Below, in pieces: positions 20,146-20,245 of a stretch of DNA of 20,245 nucleotides. The DNA lies in IMG/VR virus record IMGVR_UViG_3300012950_000033, positions 1-20,245 of that record. One strand, given 5' to 3'. The first letter of the stretch is position 1; each line of letters opens with the position of its first letter. Below the pieces are notes generated by a model, which searched no databases, was not told the DNA's origin, and was given only the letters and a program-made list of their open reading frames with translations. The position numbers were made by a program, and so were the translations under genes. This stretch comes from a virus.

Positions 20146-20245
20146 TTAGTATTCTTCTTCTTCTTCTCGATACAGAAGGGGCCCCTGCGGACTAAGCATC
20201 GTATCCCAGAATTGAGCCGCAGCGGCGGGGTCGGTGTTAATAGCG
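20146..20245 (-). CDS. C-terminal end of a gene cut by the window edge
   Basis: The last 33 codons of a minus-strand frame are visible, including AAQFWDTMLSPQGPLLYRE and a closing run of five Glu before Tyr and a TAA stop. The frame is open to the window edge. The gap to the next gene is 34 nt and holds that gene's Shine-Dalgarno. An acidic tail with Pro/Leu turns gives no function. It is called because of the open frame, the gene-dense context and a stop placed just ahead of the next ribosome-binding site. Confidence 0.6.
   Translation of the reverse strand, partial: AINTDPAAAAQFWDTMLSPQGPLLYREEEEEY

Overview
The window is a late structural and packaging region of a T4-like, contractile-tailed (myovirus-type) bacteriophage, or possibly a related prophage. 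Every credible gene lies on the minus strand, so transcription runs from high to low coordinates. Five hallmark T4 homologues can be recognised from motifs: large terminase (gp17), portal (gp20), prohead protease (gp21), prohead scaffold (gp22) and major capsid protein (gp23). From memory, several accessory proteins resemble conserved hypotheticals of marine T4-like phages. The host cannot be named from the sequence. The Shine-Dalgarno sites are strong and canonical, and no tRNA, rRNA, CRISPR array, IS element or integrase was seen.

Layout in transcription order. (1) 20245-18244: the C-terminal end of a cut-off gene, a 287-aa protein with a helical leader, then a small lysis-like group (two-TM holin-like protein, i-spanin-like TM plus coiled-coil protein, exported coiled-coil protein with a C-terminal TM). 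(2) 18251-15383: a Cys-rich small protein, a small leader-bearing protein, a 184-aa unknown and the large terminase. (3) 15374-8710: portal with a Gly-Asp repeat tail, two conserved unknowns, a leader-bearing unknown, a small membrane protein, a 434-aa leader-bearing unknown, the prohead protease and a 144-aa leader-bearing protein. (4) 8713-8468: a ribosomal protein bS21 homologue. (5) 8424-3850: five beta-rich, fibre- or decoration-like proteins, at least some of them paralogous. (6) 3784-802: scaffold and major capsid protein. (7) 668-216: a sixth small beta-rich virion-like protein. The start of another gene lies at 54-1.

From 20111 to 8468 the genes are packed end to end with overlapping stops and starts (TGATG, TAATG, ATGA), and I see no terminator, which suggests one long co-translated late unit. 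Downstream of bS21 the organisation changes. Short intergenic gaps carry a recurring minus-strand element, ACTATTTATA or a close variant, ahead of genes or gene pairs, and strong hairpin terminators separate some units. I read this element as the candidate late promoter. In two cases it is followed at once by a stable hairpin that would lie at or near the mRNA 5' end.

The most interesting points are: a set of unrelated proteins that begin with short amphipathic leaders ending in [IL]-x-E followed by a small residue, like T4 capsid-targeting sequences cut by gp21; bS21 embedded in the capsid gene cluster, near a major capsid gene whose ribosome-binding site matches the anti-Shine-Dalgarno over 12 bases; and the fibre-like gene array inserted between protease and scaffold, genes that sit close together in T4.
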